A DNA stretch of 64,000 bases from an uncultured Acidimicrobiales bacterium (lineage in GTDB: Bacteria > Actinomycetota > Acidimicrobiia > Acidimicrobiales > SZUA-35): NCBI GenBank assembly GCA_937930695.1, contig CALHCB010000026.1, positions 1 to 64,000 of the forward strand. The letters are read 5' to 3'. This document shows positions 37,173 through 46,707 of this stretch, piece after piece. The number at the start of each line of letters is the position of its first letter. The first letter of the stretch is position 1. The notes beneath the pieces are model-generated. The model did not search any database. It worked only from the letters and a program-made list of their open reading frames with translations, and was not told the origin of the DNA. Made by a program: the position numbers and the translations under genes.

Positions 37173-40100
37173 CCTTTCGTCGCCTCCCCGATCTTGTTGC
37201 TTCTGACCCCTCGCTTGAGCGAGTCATTGGTCGTTCCGTTGACGTGCTCGCGGTGCCGAGCCCAGCTCGAGCGATCACGCTCGCTGGTCTGGCAACGGGC
37301 TCATCTCGCCGCCCAGTTCTCATCGCCGTTCCCACGAGCGGAGAAGCTGACCGTCTCGCTCGGGACCTCGCCCTCTTCCTTGGAGAGGACGACGTGTGTA
37401 CGTTCCCAGCTTGGGAAACGCTGCCCTTCGAGCGGGTGAGTCCATCGATCGAGGCAATGGGCCAACGTCTGCGGACCATGTGGCACCTCCAGGATCCGGA
37501 ACGGTGCCCGCAAGTGGTAGTGGCACCGGTTCGTGCGCTGGTCCAGCGACTTGGTCCCCATGTCGAGGAGGTCGACCCAATCCTTGTTGGCATTGGCGAC
37601 CAGCTCGACCCCCAGCGTTTGGTAGCTGACCTGGTGATGGCCGGATACCGCCGGGAGCCTCAGGTCGAACATCGAGGCGAAGTAGCAATCCGGGGTTCCA
37701 TCGTCGATGTCTTTCCCTCGACCGCCGATATTCCGATCCGCATCGACTTGTGGGGTGATGAAGTCGATCGCCTCACCAACTTCTCGGTAGCCGACCAACG
37801 CTCCACGATCGATATCTCCGAGGCGGAGATCTTCCCCTGTCGTGAGCTGCTGCCAACTGAGGAGATCCAAGAGAAGGCCGGCGAGTTGGTCGCTACGGCG
37901 CCTTGGGGTCGCGAGCAATGGGAGCGACTGTCTGAAGGGCAGCAATTCGACGGCATGGAGTCGTGGTTGCCGTGGTTGGCCGAAGAAGAGAGAGTGCTCC
38001 CTGACCTCCTCGGCCCCGACTCGCTCATCGTCCTCGTCGAGCCGCGACGAATGCGAGATCGCGGAGCCGACCTCCTCGCAGAAGAGGCTGATCTCGCCAC
38101 CTCACTTGCGCGGACGTGGGGAGCGCTCGACGAGTCAGCGGACGATCACGCCGCCGACATTTTCCCCAAGCTTCACTTGCCGTTCGATCGTCTCCTGGCC
38201 CGTACAACTGCCCCAGTTGTGACGGCGACCGCACTACCCGAGTCACCAGAAGTGGCGGCTGTTGCGGCATCGGGATGGGACTCACCGGGTGAGGAGCTGG
38301 CTGGCCGACTCCGCCAGGTCATCGCCGACGGTGCTCGTCTCATCATTTGCGCAGATGGCGCAGGAACGATCGGCAGGGTTGAGAGTCTCCTGGGTGATTG
38401 GGGAATTCACCCGACCAACCACGGCAGCACGGTTCCGGAGAACTTCGGCCCCGGCAGCCACCTCGTCATCTCCAGTATCGAGCGCGGCTTTGTCCTTCCC
38501 GATGTTGGACTCGCCATCATCAGCGAAGCGGAGCTGACAGGTCGAAGGCGCTCTCATCGAAAGGCGAAGAAGCGGGCCCGACAGAGCGAGGGCTTCTTCG
38601 ACGATCTGGCTCCCGGCGACTACATCGTCCATCACCAGCACGGCGTCGGACGGTTCGGCGGCATGGTCAAGCGAGCCATCGGAGGCAACCAGCGCGACTA
38701 CCTGATGCTCGAGTATCGGGGTGACGACAAGCTCTACGTGCCGTCAGATCAGATTGATTTGATTCGGCGCTACACGGGTGGCGACTCACCCTCGCTGCAT
38801 CGTCTCGGCGGAGCCGACTTCGCCAAGTCGAAGGCCAAGGTTCGTTCAGCGGTCGCAGAGATCGCCCAGGAACTCGTGGTGCTCTATCAAAGTCGGATCG
38901 CCACCGAAGGAGTCGCGTTCGAACCCGATACGCCGTGGCAGAGCGAACTTGCAGAATCGTTCCCGTTTGAGCTGACGCCCGATCAGTCAGAAGCCATCGA
39001 TGCCATCAAGACCGACATGGAATCGACGATTCCGATGGATCGGCTGGTCGTGGGCGATGTCGGCTTCGGAAAGACTGAGATCGCGGTGCAGGCCGCCTTC
39101 AAGGCGGTCCAAAGCGGGAAACAAGTTGCAGTCCTAGTCCCGACCACGCTGCTTGCCCAACAACACCATCAAACCTTCAGCGATCGGTTCGCGCCCTATC
39201 CGGTGCGCGTCGAGGTTCTAAGTCGCTTCCTGACACCGGCACAGGGTCGCAAGGTCGTCGCCGACACCGCTGCGGGCGAGGTCGACGTCTTGATCGGCAC
39301 CCACCGAATGCTGTCCGAAGACGTGAAGGTTCCGAAGCTTGGGCTCCTCGTCATCGACGAAGAGCAGCGGTTCGGCGTCTCACACAAAGAGTCGATCAAG
39401 CAACTGCGCACGAACGTTGATGTGTTGACGCTGACGGCGACGCCAATTCCTCGCACGCTCGAGATGAGCTTGACCGGTATTCGAGACCTCTCACTCCTCA
39501 ACACGCCGCCAGCAGACCGCCAGCCGATCCTGACGTATGTGGGCGAGTACGACGAGCGTCCGGTGGCTGAGGCGATCCGTCGAGAGCTCCTCCGCGAGGG
39601 GCAGGTGTTCTACGTCCACAACCGCGTGCAGAGCATCGAGAAGGTCGCGAACGACATTCGCAATCTGGTCCCCGAGGCGCGAGTCGCGATCGCTCACGGC
39701 CAGATGGACGAAGGCTCGTTGGAGAAGATCGTTCTCGACTTCTGGGAAGGCGAGTTCGACGTCTTGGTGTGCACCACCATCATCGAGTCCGGGATCGATA
39801 TGCCGACCGTCAACACTCTCGTCGTCGACCGGGCCGAACTGCTTGGTCTGGGACAGTTGCATCAGCTCCGCGGCCGCGTCGGTCGATCTGGACAGCGGGC
39901 GTACGCCTACCTGTTCACCAGGCCGGATGCATCGCTGAGCGAGGAGGCCTACGAGCGGCTCCGCACGATCGGCGAAGCAACCGAGCTTGGATCAGGATTC
40001 AAGATTGCGATGCGCGACCTGGAGATTCGTGGTGCAGGCAACTTGCTCGGGACAGGCCAAACCGGGCACATCGCGGCGGTTGGTTATGACCTCTATTGCC

Positions 40101-40624
40101 AGCTGGTGACGGAGGCAGTTGCGGAACTGAACGGTCAGGTCGCCGAAGAGGTCGTCGAGATGAAGCTCGACCTCCCGATCGATGCCAATTTGCCGCCCGA
40201 ATACGTCGGGGCAGAGACACAACGGCTCGAGGCATATCGTCGTCTCGCCGCAGTCACCAGTGACCAAGAGGTCGAAGACATTCGCACCGAGTGGGCCGAC
40301 CGCTACGGGCCGATTCCCGAGGTGGCGAACCGCCTCCTCGAGGTTGCAAGACTCAGGGCCGCGTGTTCTCGGATTGGCGTGCGCGACCTCGTCGTCGTCA
40401 AGGGACCAGGTTTCGGCGGCCCGGACTGGATCGTGAAACTCGGTCCGGTGACGATGCGAGACAGCCAAGAGATCCGCTTCGAGCGGCTCTTCAAGCACGG
40501 GGTTTGGAAGCCAGGGGAGTACGGGCCAGACGGTGGACAGGTCCAAGTGGGATTGAAGAAGTCGAAGAATCTGGCAGGCGACATCGTGTTGTTCTTGGAC
40601 ACCATCTTCCCCGCTGACACCTAG
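37169..40624 (+). CDS. mfd: Transcription-repair coupling factor
   Basis: 1151 aa; DYIVHHQHGVGRFGGM RNAP-interaction domain; DRLVVGDVGFGKTEIAVQAAF; LTATPIPRTLEMSLTGIRDLS; LHQLRGRVGRSGQRAYAYL. Confidence 0.98.
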   Translation: MTFRRLPDLVASDPSLERVIGRSVDVLAVPSPARAITLAGLATGSSRRPVLIAVPTSGEADRLARDLALFLGEDDVCTFPAWETLPFERVSPSIEAMGQRLRTMWHLQDPERCPQVVVAPVRALVQRLGPHVEEVDPILVGIGDQLDPQRLVADLVMAGYRREPQVEHRGEVAIRGSIVDVFPSTADIPIRIDLWGDEVDRLTNFSVADQRSTIDISEAEIFPCRELLPTEEIQEKAGELVATAPWGREQWERLSEGQQFDGMESWLPWLAEEERVLPDLLGPDSLIVLVEPRRMRDRGADLLAEEADLATSLARTWGALDESADDHAADIFPKLHLPFDRLLARTTAPVVTATALPESPEVAAVAASGWDSPGEELAGRLRQVIADGARLIICADGAGTIGRVESLLGDWGIHPTNHGSTVPENFGPGSHLVISSIERGFVLPDVGLAIISEAELTGRRRSHRKAKKRARQSEGFFDDLAPGDYIVHHQHGVGRFGGMVKRAIGGNQRDYLMLEYRGDDKLYVPSDQIDLIRRYTGGDSPSLHRLGGADFAKSKAKVRSAVAEIAQELVVLYQSRIATEGVAFEPDTPWQSELAESFPFELTPDQSEAIDAIKTDMESTIPMDRLVVGDVGFGKTEIAVQAAFKAVQSGKQVAVLVPTTLLAQQHHQTFSDRFAPYPVRVEVLSRFLTPAQGRKVVADTAAGEVDVLIGTHRMLSEDVKVPKLGLLVIDEEQRFGVSHKESIKQLRTNVDVLTLTATPIPRTLEMSLTGIRDLSLLNTPPADRQPILTYVGEYDERPVAEAIRRELLREGQVFYVHNRVQSIEKVANDIRNLVPEARVAIAHGQMDEGSLEKIVLDFWEGEFDVLVCTTIIESGIDMPTVNTLVVDRAELLGLGQLHQLRGRVGRSGQRAYAYLFTRPDASLSEEAYERLRTIGEATELGSGFKIAMRDLEIRGAGNLLGTGQTGHIAAVGYDLYCQLVTEAVAELNGQVAEEVVEMKLDLPIDANLPPEYVGAETQRLEAYRRLAAVTSDQEVEDIRTEWADRYGPIPEVANRLLEVARLRAACSRIGVRDLVVVKGPGFGGPDWIVKLGPVTMRDSQEIRFERLFKHGVWKPGEYGPDGGQVQVGLKKSKNLAGDIVLFLDTIFPADT

Positions 40625-40685
40625 ATTCCGTGATCGGCGCCGCCTTCAGTTGGCGGGTACAGAGCTAGCAACGTAGGTTCGGGCC

Positions 40686-41477
40686 ATGGCAGAACAACAG
40701 GTCACCATTGGCGATCCGACCATCGACGATTGGCCCGCACTCGTCGATGATCTCAACAAGCTTCTCCGGCTTCGGACAACGCCAATCGGGATGTCGATGT
40801 TTGCGACGGTCGAGGAGATGGAGGCCATCCCGAAGATCCGTCGTCCAAAGGACATTCACACCACCGACCAGATCGTGGGAATGGCCTCCCGTCTTAGCTG
40901 GACAGTCGGTATCACCAATGATGATCTCGTCGGCCCTCAGTGCGGTGCGGTGCTCGGGCTCCATCCTCGCGACGAGGAGTGGTTGTCTGGAGATCGTATG
41001 GCAGGCGTCTGGTTCGAAACCCTCGAGGACGCGTCGGTGCACCAACACGCGATGCACACCGTTGAGTACGGAAAGTTCCAGGCCATGGCGGTGTCTCCTC
41101 TGGTGACCGGGCGGCTGGACCCACCTGACATCGCCTTGATCTACGCCAACCCAGCCCAGATGATCCTGCTCATCAACGGTCTGCAATGGGCGGGGTACAA
41201 GAACTTTGAGTGGGGATGCGTTGGTGAGTCGTCGTGCGCTGACTCCTGGGGACGTGCCTTGTCGACAGGTGAGCCCAGTGTCTCCATCCCGTGTTTCGCG
41301 GAGAGGCGCTACGGAGGCGTGCAAGACGACGAGCTGCTCATGGCGACGCCGCCCTCGTTCTTGCCGAAGGCAATTGCGGGATTGAAGGCCCTGTCGGGGA
41401 ACGGTTTGCGGTATCCCATCCCGAACTACGGCGTCCAACAGGATGCTCGCGCTGGATTGGGTGTCTCCTATGGCTGA
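40686..41477 (+). CDS. DUF169 family protein
   Basis: DDLNKLLRLRTTPIGMSMF..., GPQCGAVLGLHPRDEE, PDIALIYANPAQMILLINGLQWAG, ESSCADSWGRALSTGEPSVSIPCFAERRYGG. Confidence 0.8.
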   Translation: MAEQQVTIGDPTIDDWPALVDDLNKLLRLRTTPIGMSMFATVEEMEAIPKIRRPKDIHTTDQIVGMASRLSWTVGITNDDLVGPQCGAVLGLHPRDEEWLSGDRMAGVWFETLEDASVHQHAMHTVEYGKFQAMAVSPLVTGRLDPPDIALIYANPAQMILLINGLQWAGYKNFEWGCVGESSCADSWGRALSTGEPSVSIPCFAERRYGGVQDDELLMATPPSFLPKAIAGLKALSGNGLRYPIPNYGVQQDARAGLGVSYG

Positions 41478-42318
41478 CTCGAATCGACGCTCTCTTGCTG
41501 ACAAGGTTGCGATCGTTACTGGTGGCGCCTCAGGAATCGGCGCAGGGACAGTTCGCCGTCTGGTTGATGATGGAGCCTCTGTGCTCATTACCGATCTCGA
41601 TGAGGAACGAGGCAAGGCACTCGCCGATGAGCTGGGTGACGCCGCATCGTTTCTTCGCACCGATGTTTCGAAAGAAGAAGACATCAGCGCGGCGATGCTC
41701 GAAGTTGTCGATCTCTTCGGGGGTCTCGACATCTTGTTCAGCAATGCAGGATTCGGGGGAGCGCTCGGTCCGATCGTCGATACCTCGGTGGACGACTTTG
41801 ATCTCACCTTTGATGTGCTGGTGAAGTCGGTGTTTCTCGGCGTCAAGCATGCGACGCCGTTGATTGCCGAGCGTGGAGGTGGATCGATCATCAACACCGC
41901 GTCGATTTGTGGCCTTCGACCTGGCTGGGGCCCTCACCTTTATACGACGGCCAAGGCTGCAGTGATTGCCTTTACGCAGACCGCGGCGCTCGAGCTAGCG
42001 GAGTCTGGCGTTCGATGCAATGCGATCTGCCCTGGCTTTATCGCCACACCGCTGGCCTACGGTCGACCTGATGCATCAACTGACCAGATCGACAAGATGC
42101 GGAATGCCGGAGCCAACAGCCAGCCAATGGGTCGAGTTGGCGAACCAGCTGACATCGCAGCGATGGTTTCCTTCTTGGCATCCGAGGACGGAAGTTGGAT
42201 CACCGGACAGGCCATCACGGTCGATGGCGGCATGAACGTCGGACCCCTTTGGGGCGATTTTCCCGAGGCCTTCCGGACGAGCAAGCCAATTCGGCACCAT
42301 CGCCCGCCGGATCGCTGA
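41470..42318 (+). CDS. SDR family NAD(P)-dependent oxidoreductase
   Basis: KVAIVTGGASGIGAGTVRRL...DILFSNAGFGG...YTTAKAAVIAFTQTAALELAESGVRCNAICPGFIATPL. Confidence 0.95.
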   Translation: MADSNRRSLADKVAIVTGGASGIGAGTVRRLVDDGASVLITDLDEERGKALADELGDAASFLRTDVSKEEDISAAMLEVVDLFGGLDILFSNAGFGGALGPIVDTSVDDFDLTFDVLVKSVFLGVKHATPLIAERGGGSIINTASICGLRPGWGPHLYTTAKAAVIAFTQTAALELAESGVRCNAICPGFIATPLAYGRPDASTDQIDKMRNAGANSQPMGRVGEPADIAAMVSFLASEDGSWITGQAITVDGGMNVGPLWGDFPEAFRTSKPIRHHRPPDR

Positions 42319-42337
42319 TCGCTGATCGCTGATCGCT
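42310..42337. repeat. (GATCGCT)x4 tandem repeat spanning the SDR stop codon
   Basis: gatcgctgatcgctgatcgctgatcgct; TGA stop at 42316-42318. Confidence 0.95.
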
Positions 42338-42409
42338 GGCTGCCGGGCGGCCTCAGGGGTCAGCTCGGCGAGGTCAGATCGCTCCGCTGGCCTGCTTTCG
42401 GCTTGGCCC

Positions 42410-43297
42410 TCAGTTCGTTTGGCTGAGGGCAGCGCCGAGGTCCATCGCTGGATTCGCGCAGGCCAGCACGTTCTTGAAGCGAGTCTCGAGCGCCGCGACC
42501 ATCGTCATGTCGGTGAAGATCCAGAACTGATCGTCGATGATGGCGTCGTGCACGAGATCGCCGACCGCGTCGGGATCCAGGCCGGACTGGAGCTGATCCC
42601 GGATGAACTCGACCCGAGCCTCCTGCTCAGGGCTTGGTTCGTTGAGGGCGGAGGGCGCGGCCCACTCCGGGCGATTGCGAGCGCTCTCGGCGATTTTGGT
42701 GTTGACCCAGCCGGGGCACAGGCAGGAGACGCCGACACCTAAATCTTCGCGGGTCATTTGGTCAAAGAGACCCTCGCTGATGCCTACGACGGCCCACTTC
42801 GAGGCGCTGTAGGCGCTGTGCCCCGGGAAGTGCCCGGCCATGGATGCGGTGTTGACGATGTGGCCCTCGCCGTTCTCGAGCATGTGAGGCAGGAAGGAAG
42901 CATGGCCGTGAACGACTCCCCAGAAGTTGACGTCCATCACCCATTTCCAGTCTTCAAGATGCACGCCTCCCGGACTTGCGGTGAGGCTCCCGCCTCCGAC
43001 TCCGGCGTTGTTGCACAACACCGCAACGCTTCCGAACCGCTCGATCGAACTCGTCGCCAGCGCCTCGACTTCATCTGCGCTGGCCACATCGGTCACTGCG
43101 GCCATCAACTCGACCGGGTCTGAACCTCGCTCGGCCAATGAGGCCTTGACGTCTTCAACGGCGATATCGAGGGCCGGTCCCTCGATGTCGCTCAACACGA
43201 CATTCATTCCCGCTCGGGCGAACCGACGGGCGAACGAGAGGCCCATCCCACTGGCGGCGCCGGTGACGACTGCGGTCTTGCCTTTGAGATCTTTCAT
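42410..43297 (-). CDS. SDR family oxidoreductase
   Basis: KTAVVTGAASGMGLSFARRFARAGMNVVLSDIE...VLCNNAGVGGG...YSASKWAVVGISE. Confidence 0.95.
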   Translation of the reverse strand: MKDLKGKTAVVTGAASGMGLSFARRFARAGMNVVLSDIEGPALDIAVEDVKASLAERGSDPVELMAAVTDVASADEVEALATSSIERFGSVAVLCNNAGVGGGSLTASPGGVHLEDWKWVMDVNFWGVVHGHASFLPHMLENGEGHIVNTASMAGHFPGHSAYSASKWAVVGISEGLFDQMTREDLGVGVSCLCPGWVNTKIAESARNRPEWAAPSALNEPSPEQEARVEFIRDQLQSGLDPDAVGDLVHDAIIDDQFWIFTDMTMVAALETRFKNVLACANPAMDLGAALSQTN

Positions 43298-43367
43298 GAC
43301 GGGTCTTTCTTGCTGGTCCGCGAGCTCTCGCGGAGACGAATAGTGGTTCGGCTGGCTAGTAGATGCG

Positions 43368-44351
43368 TCAGCTCAAGTTGGCTGCACCGGCGAATGCTCG
43401 GAGCTCGCGCTCGATGTCTCCCATGGGCTGGAAGGCCACCTCGGTGACGCCCTGCTCGGCGAGGCGATCGAGCCGCTCTGGCAACTCCGAGGCGTGACAC
43501 GTCAGCGGAGTGATCGCCATCGCATCGCCGGTAATGACCTCGCGGTCGATGGGATTGAGTTCGGTCAGGTGTCCCGCATGGAGATCGAGGTGTCGGGATG
43601 CTGCGGGGAGTTCATTGGCCAATTCGAGGAACCGATCGGCGTTCGGAAACCCATCGAGCCGAGGATCGCTTTGCTCGAGGAACGCGTGGTAGGCAACGGC
43701 CACGCCCGGACCAGCGGTCTCGATGACCCGTGGACTCGCGATGGTTTCGTCCTCATCAAGGATCGTGCCAAAACCGAGAAGGATGACGTCCTCGATGTCG
43801 CTGTAGTCCGCGTCGGGCCGAGGTCGTGAGGTAAAGACGCCACTGCCTGAGTCTTTGGCTGCGCCTAGACCTCTCGGGCCATTGACACCCATGATCCACG
43901 GGACATTGATCGGGCGAGCGACCGCCTGGCCGGGCCAATGAAGCATCCGGACGGGTTGTCCGTCGACGGTGATGTCTTCTCCTCGAAGCAGCGCTTTGAT
44001 GTCATCGACCATGCCAGGAAAATGCTTCCAGCTCAACGGCTTCTGACCCATGGCCCGCCGTCCGGTGAATCCAGTACCGGCGCCGATGATCACTCGGTCC
44101 TCGCCGACGAGTCCAACAAGTGTGGCGATTGCTGCCGCCGTCGCCATTGGGTGACGAAGTGAAGGAATCAGCACACCGGGGCCCAGCCGGATCTGCTCGG
44201 TGCGAACTGCGGCCAGCGCAAGCGTCATCCAACAGTCCAACTGGAGTGCCGGTGTGTCGTAGACCCATGCGGTCTCGAAGCCGAGCTGCTCGGACAGAAC
44301 GATGTGATCTGGAGTCTCGGGAACTGGTGGGAATGCCACGCTGAGTTTCAT
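43368..44351 (-). CDS. LLM-class flavin/F420-dependent oxidoreductase
   Basis: MKLSVAFPPVPETPDHIVLSEQLGFETAWVYDTPALQLDCWMTLALAAVRTEQIRLGPGVLIPSLRHPMATAAAIATL. Confidence 0.92.
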   Translation of the reverse strand: MKLSVAFPPVPETPDHIVLSEQLGFETAWVYDTPALQLDCWMTLALAAVRTEQIRLGPGVLIPSLRHPMATAAAIATLVGLVGEDRVIIGAGTGFTGRRAMGQKPLSWKHFPGMVDDIKALLRGEDITVDGQPVRMLHWPGQAVARPINVPWIMGVNGPRGLGAAKDSGSGVFTSRPRPDADYSDIEDVILLGFGTILDEDETIASPRVIETAGPGVAVAYHAFLEQSDPRLDGFPNADRFLELANELPAASRHLDLHAGHLTELNPIDREVITGDAMAITPLTCHASELPERLDRLAEQGVTEVAFQPMGDIERELRAFAGAANLS

Positions 44352-44353
44352 CG

Positions 44354-45778
44354 CTACACCGACCATCCGACGAGCTTGGTATCGAGGTATTCGTCGAGGC
44401 CGACATGCCCACCTTCGCGGCCCATGCCGGACTCCTTGACGCCGCCGAACGGCGCGGCGGCCGACGTCGGGTTGATGTCGTTGATCCCGATGATTCCGAA
44501 GCGCAGCCCCTCGGCGATCTTCCACGCTCGTGAGATGTCTCTGGTGTAGAGGTAGGCCGCGAGTCCGTACGCCGTGTCGTTGGCCTTGGCCAGGATGTCT
44601 TCCTCGTCATCGAAGATGATGACGGGGGCAACGGGCCCGAAGGTTTCTTCGGAATGGATCGTCATTTCCGGTGTCACATCGGCCAGCACGGTGGGGGCGT
44701 AGAAGTGGCCCCGGTCGAGTCCGTCGCTGGTAAGTCGCTGCCCGCCTGTGAGAAGACGAGCGCCCTTCTCGACAGCATCGTTGACCTGACGTTCTACTTT
44801 GGCCACGCTCGGTTCATCGACCAGTGGGCCGATGCTGACGCCGTCGGTGAAGCCAGAGCCGGCCTGCATCTTGGCCACCCGCTCGGCAAGCGTCGTCACG
44901 AATTCTTCGGCGATGGATCGCTGCACGTAGATGCGGTTCGGTGAGATACACGCTTGGCCGGTGTTGAGGAACTTGACCAGCGATGCGCCCTTTGCCGCAT
45001 GGACGGGGTCGGCGTCATCGAACACGATGAACGGGGCGTGCCCACCCAGTTCCATCGACACGCGCTTTACGTTCGTTGCCGCTCGACCTCCGAGCAGCTT
45101 GCCGACCTCCGTCGACCCGGTGAACGTGAGCTTGCGGACACGATCGTCGTTGAGCCATGCATCGCCAACCGGAGCTGGGTCTGATGCGTTGACCATGTTG
45201 ATCACGCCCGGTGGGAGGCCGACCTCGTCGAAGATCTCGAACACCGCTTTGGCACACAGCGGTGTTTGCTCTGCTGGTTTCAGCACAACAGTGCAACCGG
45301 CAGCGAGGGCGGGCCCGAGCTTGCGGGTGAGCATTGAAACCGGATAGTTCCACGGAGTGATCGCGGCCACGACGCCGATCGCCTGACGCATCACGAGGAA
45401 TCGCTGATCGGGACGGCCGGACGGAATGGTCTCGCCGTAGATGCGCTTGGCTTCCTCGGCGTACCAAAGAAGGAAGTCAGCGGCGTACTTCACCTCATTG
45501 CGGGCGGCCCGGATCGGCTTGCCTTGCTCGGTGGTCATGAGCTTGGCCAGGTCCTCATGCCGTTCGGTCATGAGCTCCCAGGCGGCGTAGAGCTTCTCGC
45601 TGCGTTGGTATGCAGTCGTTGTCGACCAGCTTTGAAATGCAGCGTCTGCGGCATCCACAGCCTGCGTGGCCTCGGCTGCGCCGCCATCGGCGACGCGACC
45701 TACTTCTTCACCGGTGGCGGGATTGGTGACAGCGAAGTCTGACGAGCCATCGATCCAGGATCCATTGATGTAATGCAT
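44354..45778 (-). CDS. NAD(P)-dependent succinate-semialdehyde/aldehyde dehydrogenase
   Basis: ITPWNYPVSMLTRKLGPALAAGCTVVLKPAEQTPL; FTGSTEVGKLL; MELGGHAPFIVFDDAD; NTGQACISPNRIYV. Confidence 0.95.
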   Translation of the reverse strand: MHYINGSWIDGSSDFAVTNPATGEEVGRVADGGAAEATQAVDAADAAFQSWSTTTAYQRSEKLYAAWELMTERHEDLAKLMTTEQGKPIRAARNEVKYAADFLLWYAEEAKRIYGETIPSGRPDQRFLVMRQAIGVVAAITPWNYPVSMLTRKLGPALAAGCTVVLKPAEQTPLCAKAVFEIFDEVGLPPGVINMVNASDPAPVGDAWLNDDRVRKLTFTGSTEVGKLLGGRAATNVKRVSMELGGHAPFIVFDDADPVHAAKGASLVKFLNTGQACISPNRIYVQRSIAEEFVTTLAERVAKMQAGSGFTDGVSIGPLVDEPSVAKVERQVNDAVEKGARLLTGGQRLTSDGLDRGHFYAPTVLADVTPEMTIHSEETFGPVAPVIIFDDEEDILAKANDTAYGLAAYLYTRDISRAWKIAEGLRFGIIGINDINPTSAAAPFGGVKESGMGREGGHVGLDEYLDTKLVGWSV

Positions 45779-45813
45779 GGCCCGAAATGTACGTCAGGCA
45801 GAGGGCAACGGTG

Positions 45814-46671
45814 TTAGTCAGCGAGAGCGGATTCAGCGAGCGTGATCAGGAAATCTGTCGCGAGTGCGGGCGAGGCCGAGTCGTTGGTCTCGACAACGAA
45901 TGCCACCACGATCTCTCCTTTTTGCGCAACGATTGCCGCGGCATAGCCGCCGTCCTCGTCTGAACCGTTTGGTTCGAGAATGGCGACGTCATCAGCTCCG
46001 TCGACCGCGCCTTCGCCGAGGCGCATCGGCGGTACGTCAGAAGTCGAACAATCGACCAGGTTGAGGAAAGCCGGTATCCAAGCCTCCACCCCCGGTCCGG
46101 ATTGGATGATTTGGGCGAGTGTCGTCCCGTCGGGCCCTTCCCAGTCTCCGGCATACCCCTCGGTGATGTCCGGGTCGGCCATCCCGCAGGTCTCTCCGGA
46201 GGCGGGGGAAGGCGCGAGAACCTCTGCGCCGTTGGAACTCCACCCGGAACGTCCTGCATCGATGAGAAGGGCCATTGACACGATTCGGTCTTCGTCACTT
46301 CGTGCAGATGCGGGAGCGGTTGTCGGTGCATCGTTCTCGGGGATCGTCGTTGGCTCCTCAATCACGGTGTCGCCTGCATTCGTGGCGGTGGTGTCGACGG
46401 AGTCAGTCGGAGCGGTCGTTGTTGTCCCGGCCTGTTGATCGGGGGTCGTGGTGGCCGGTTCTTCTTCGATGACGGCGTCTCCTGTGTCTTCGGCGCTCTC
46501 GGAATCCAAGCGGTCGCCGCTCTGCTGTTCCTGGAGTGGAGCTTGTGTGACCGTGGTCGTGTCACCGACCAATGAGTTTCCCGCTTCGGTTTCCTCAGAT
46601 CCCCCACATGCGGCTGCAAGAACGACACAGGGGAGAAAGAGTGCGAGAAGACGTTGACCCGATGCATGCAT
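45814..46671 (-). CDS. Putative lipoprotein with Thr-rich linker
   Basis: Signal peptide + lipobox LALFLPCVVLAAACGGSEE; TTTTAPTDSVDTTATNAGDTVIEEPTT linker. Confidence 0.75.
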   Translation of the reverse strand: MHASGQRLLALFLPCVVLAAACGGSEETEAGNSLVGDTTTVTQAPLQEQQSGDRLDSESAEDTGDAVIEEEPATTTPDQQAGTTTTAPTDSVDTTATNAGDTVIEEPTTIPENDAPTTAPASARSDEDRIVSMALLIDAGRSGWSSNGAEVLAPSPASGETCGMADPDITEGYAGDWEGPDGTTLAQIIQSGPGVEAWIPAFLNLVDCSTSDVPPMRLGEGAVDGADDVAILEPNGSDEDGGYAAAIVAQKGEIVVAFVVETNDSASPALATDFLITLAESALAD

Positions 46672-46707
46672 CCCATTGTTTTCGGGTGGACCGGGATGGG
46701 CCTTGAG

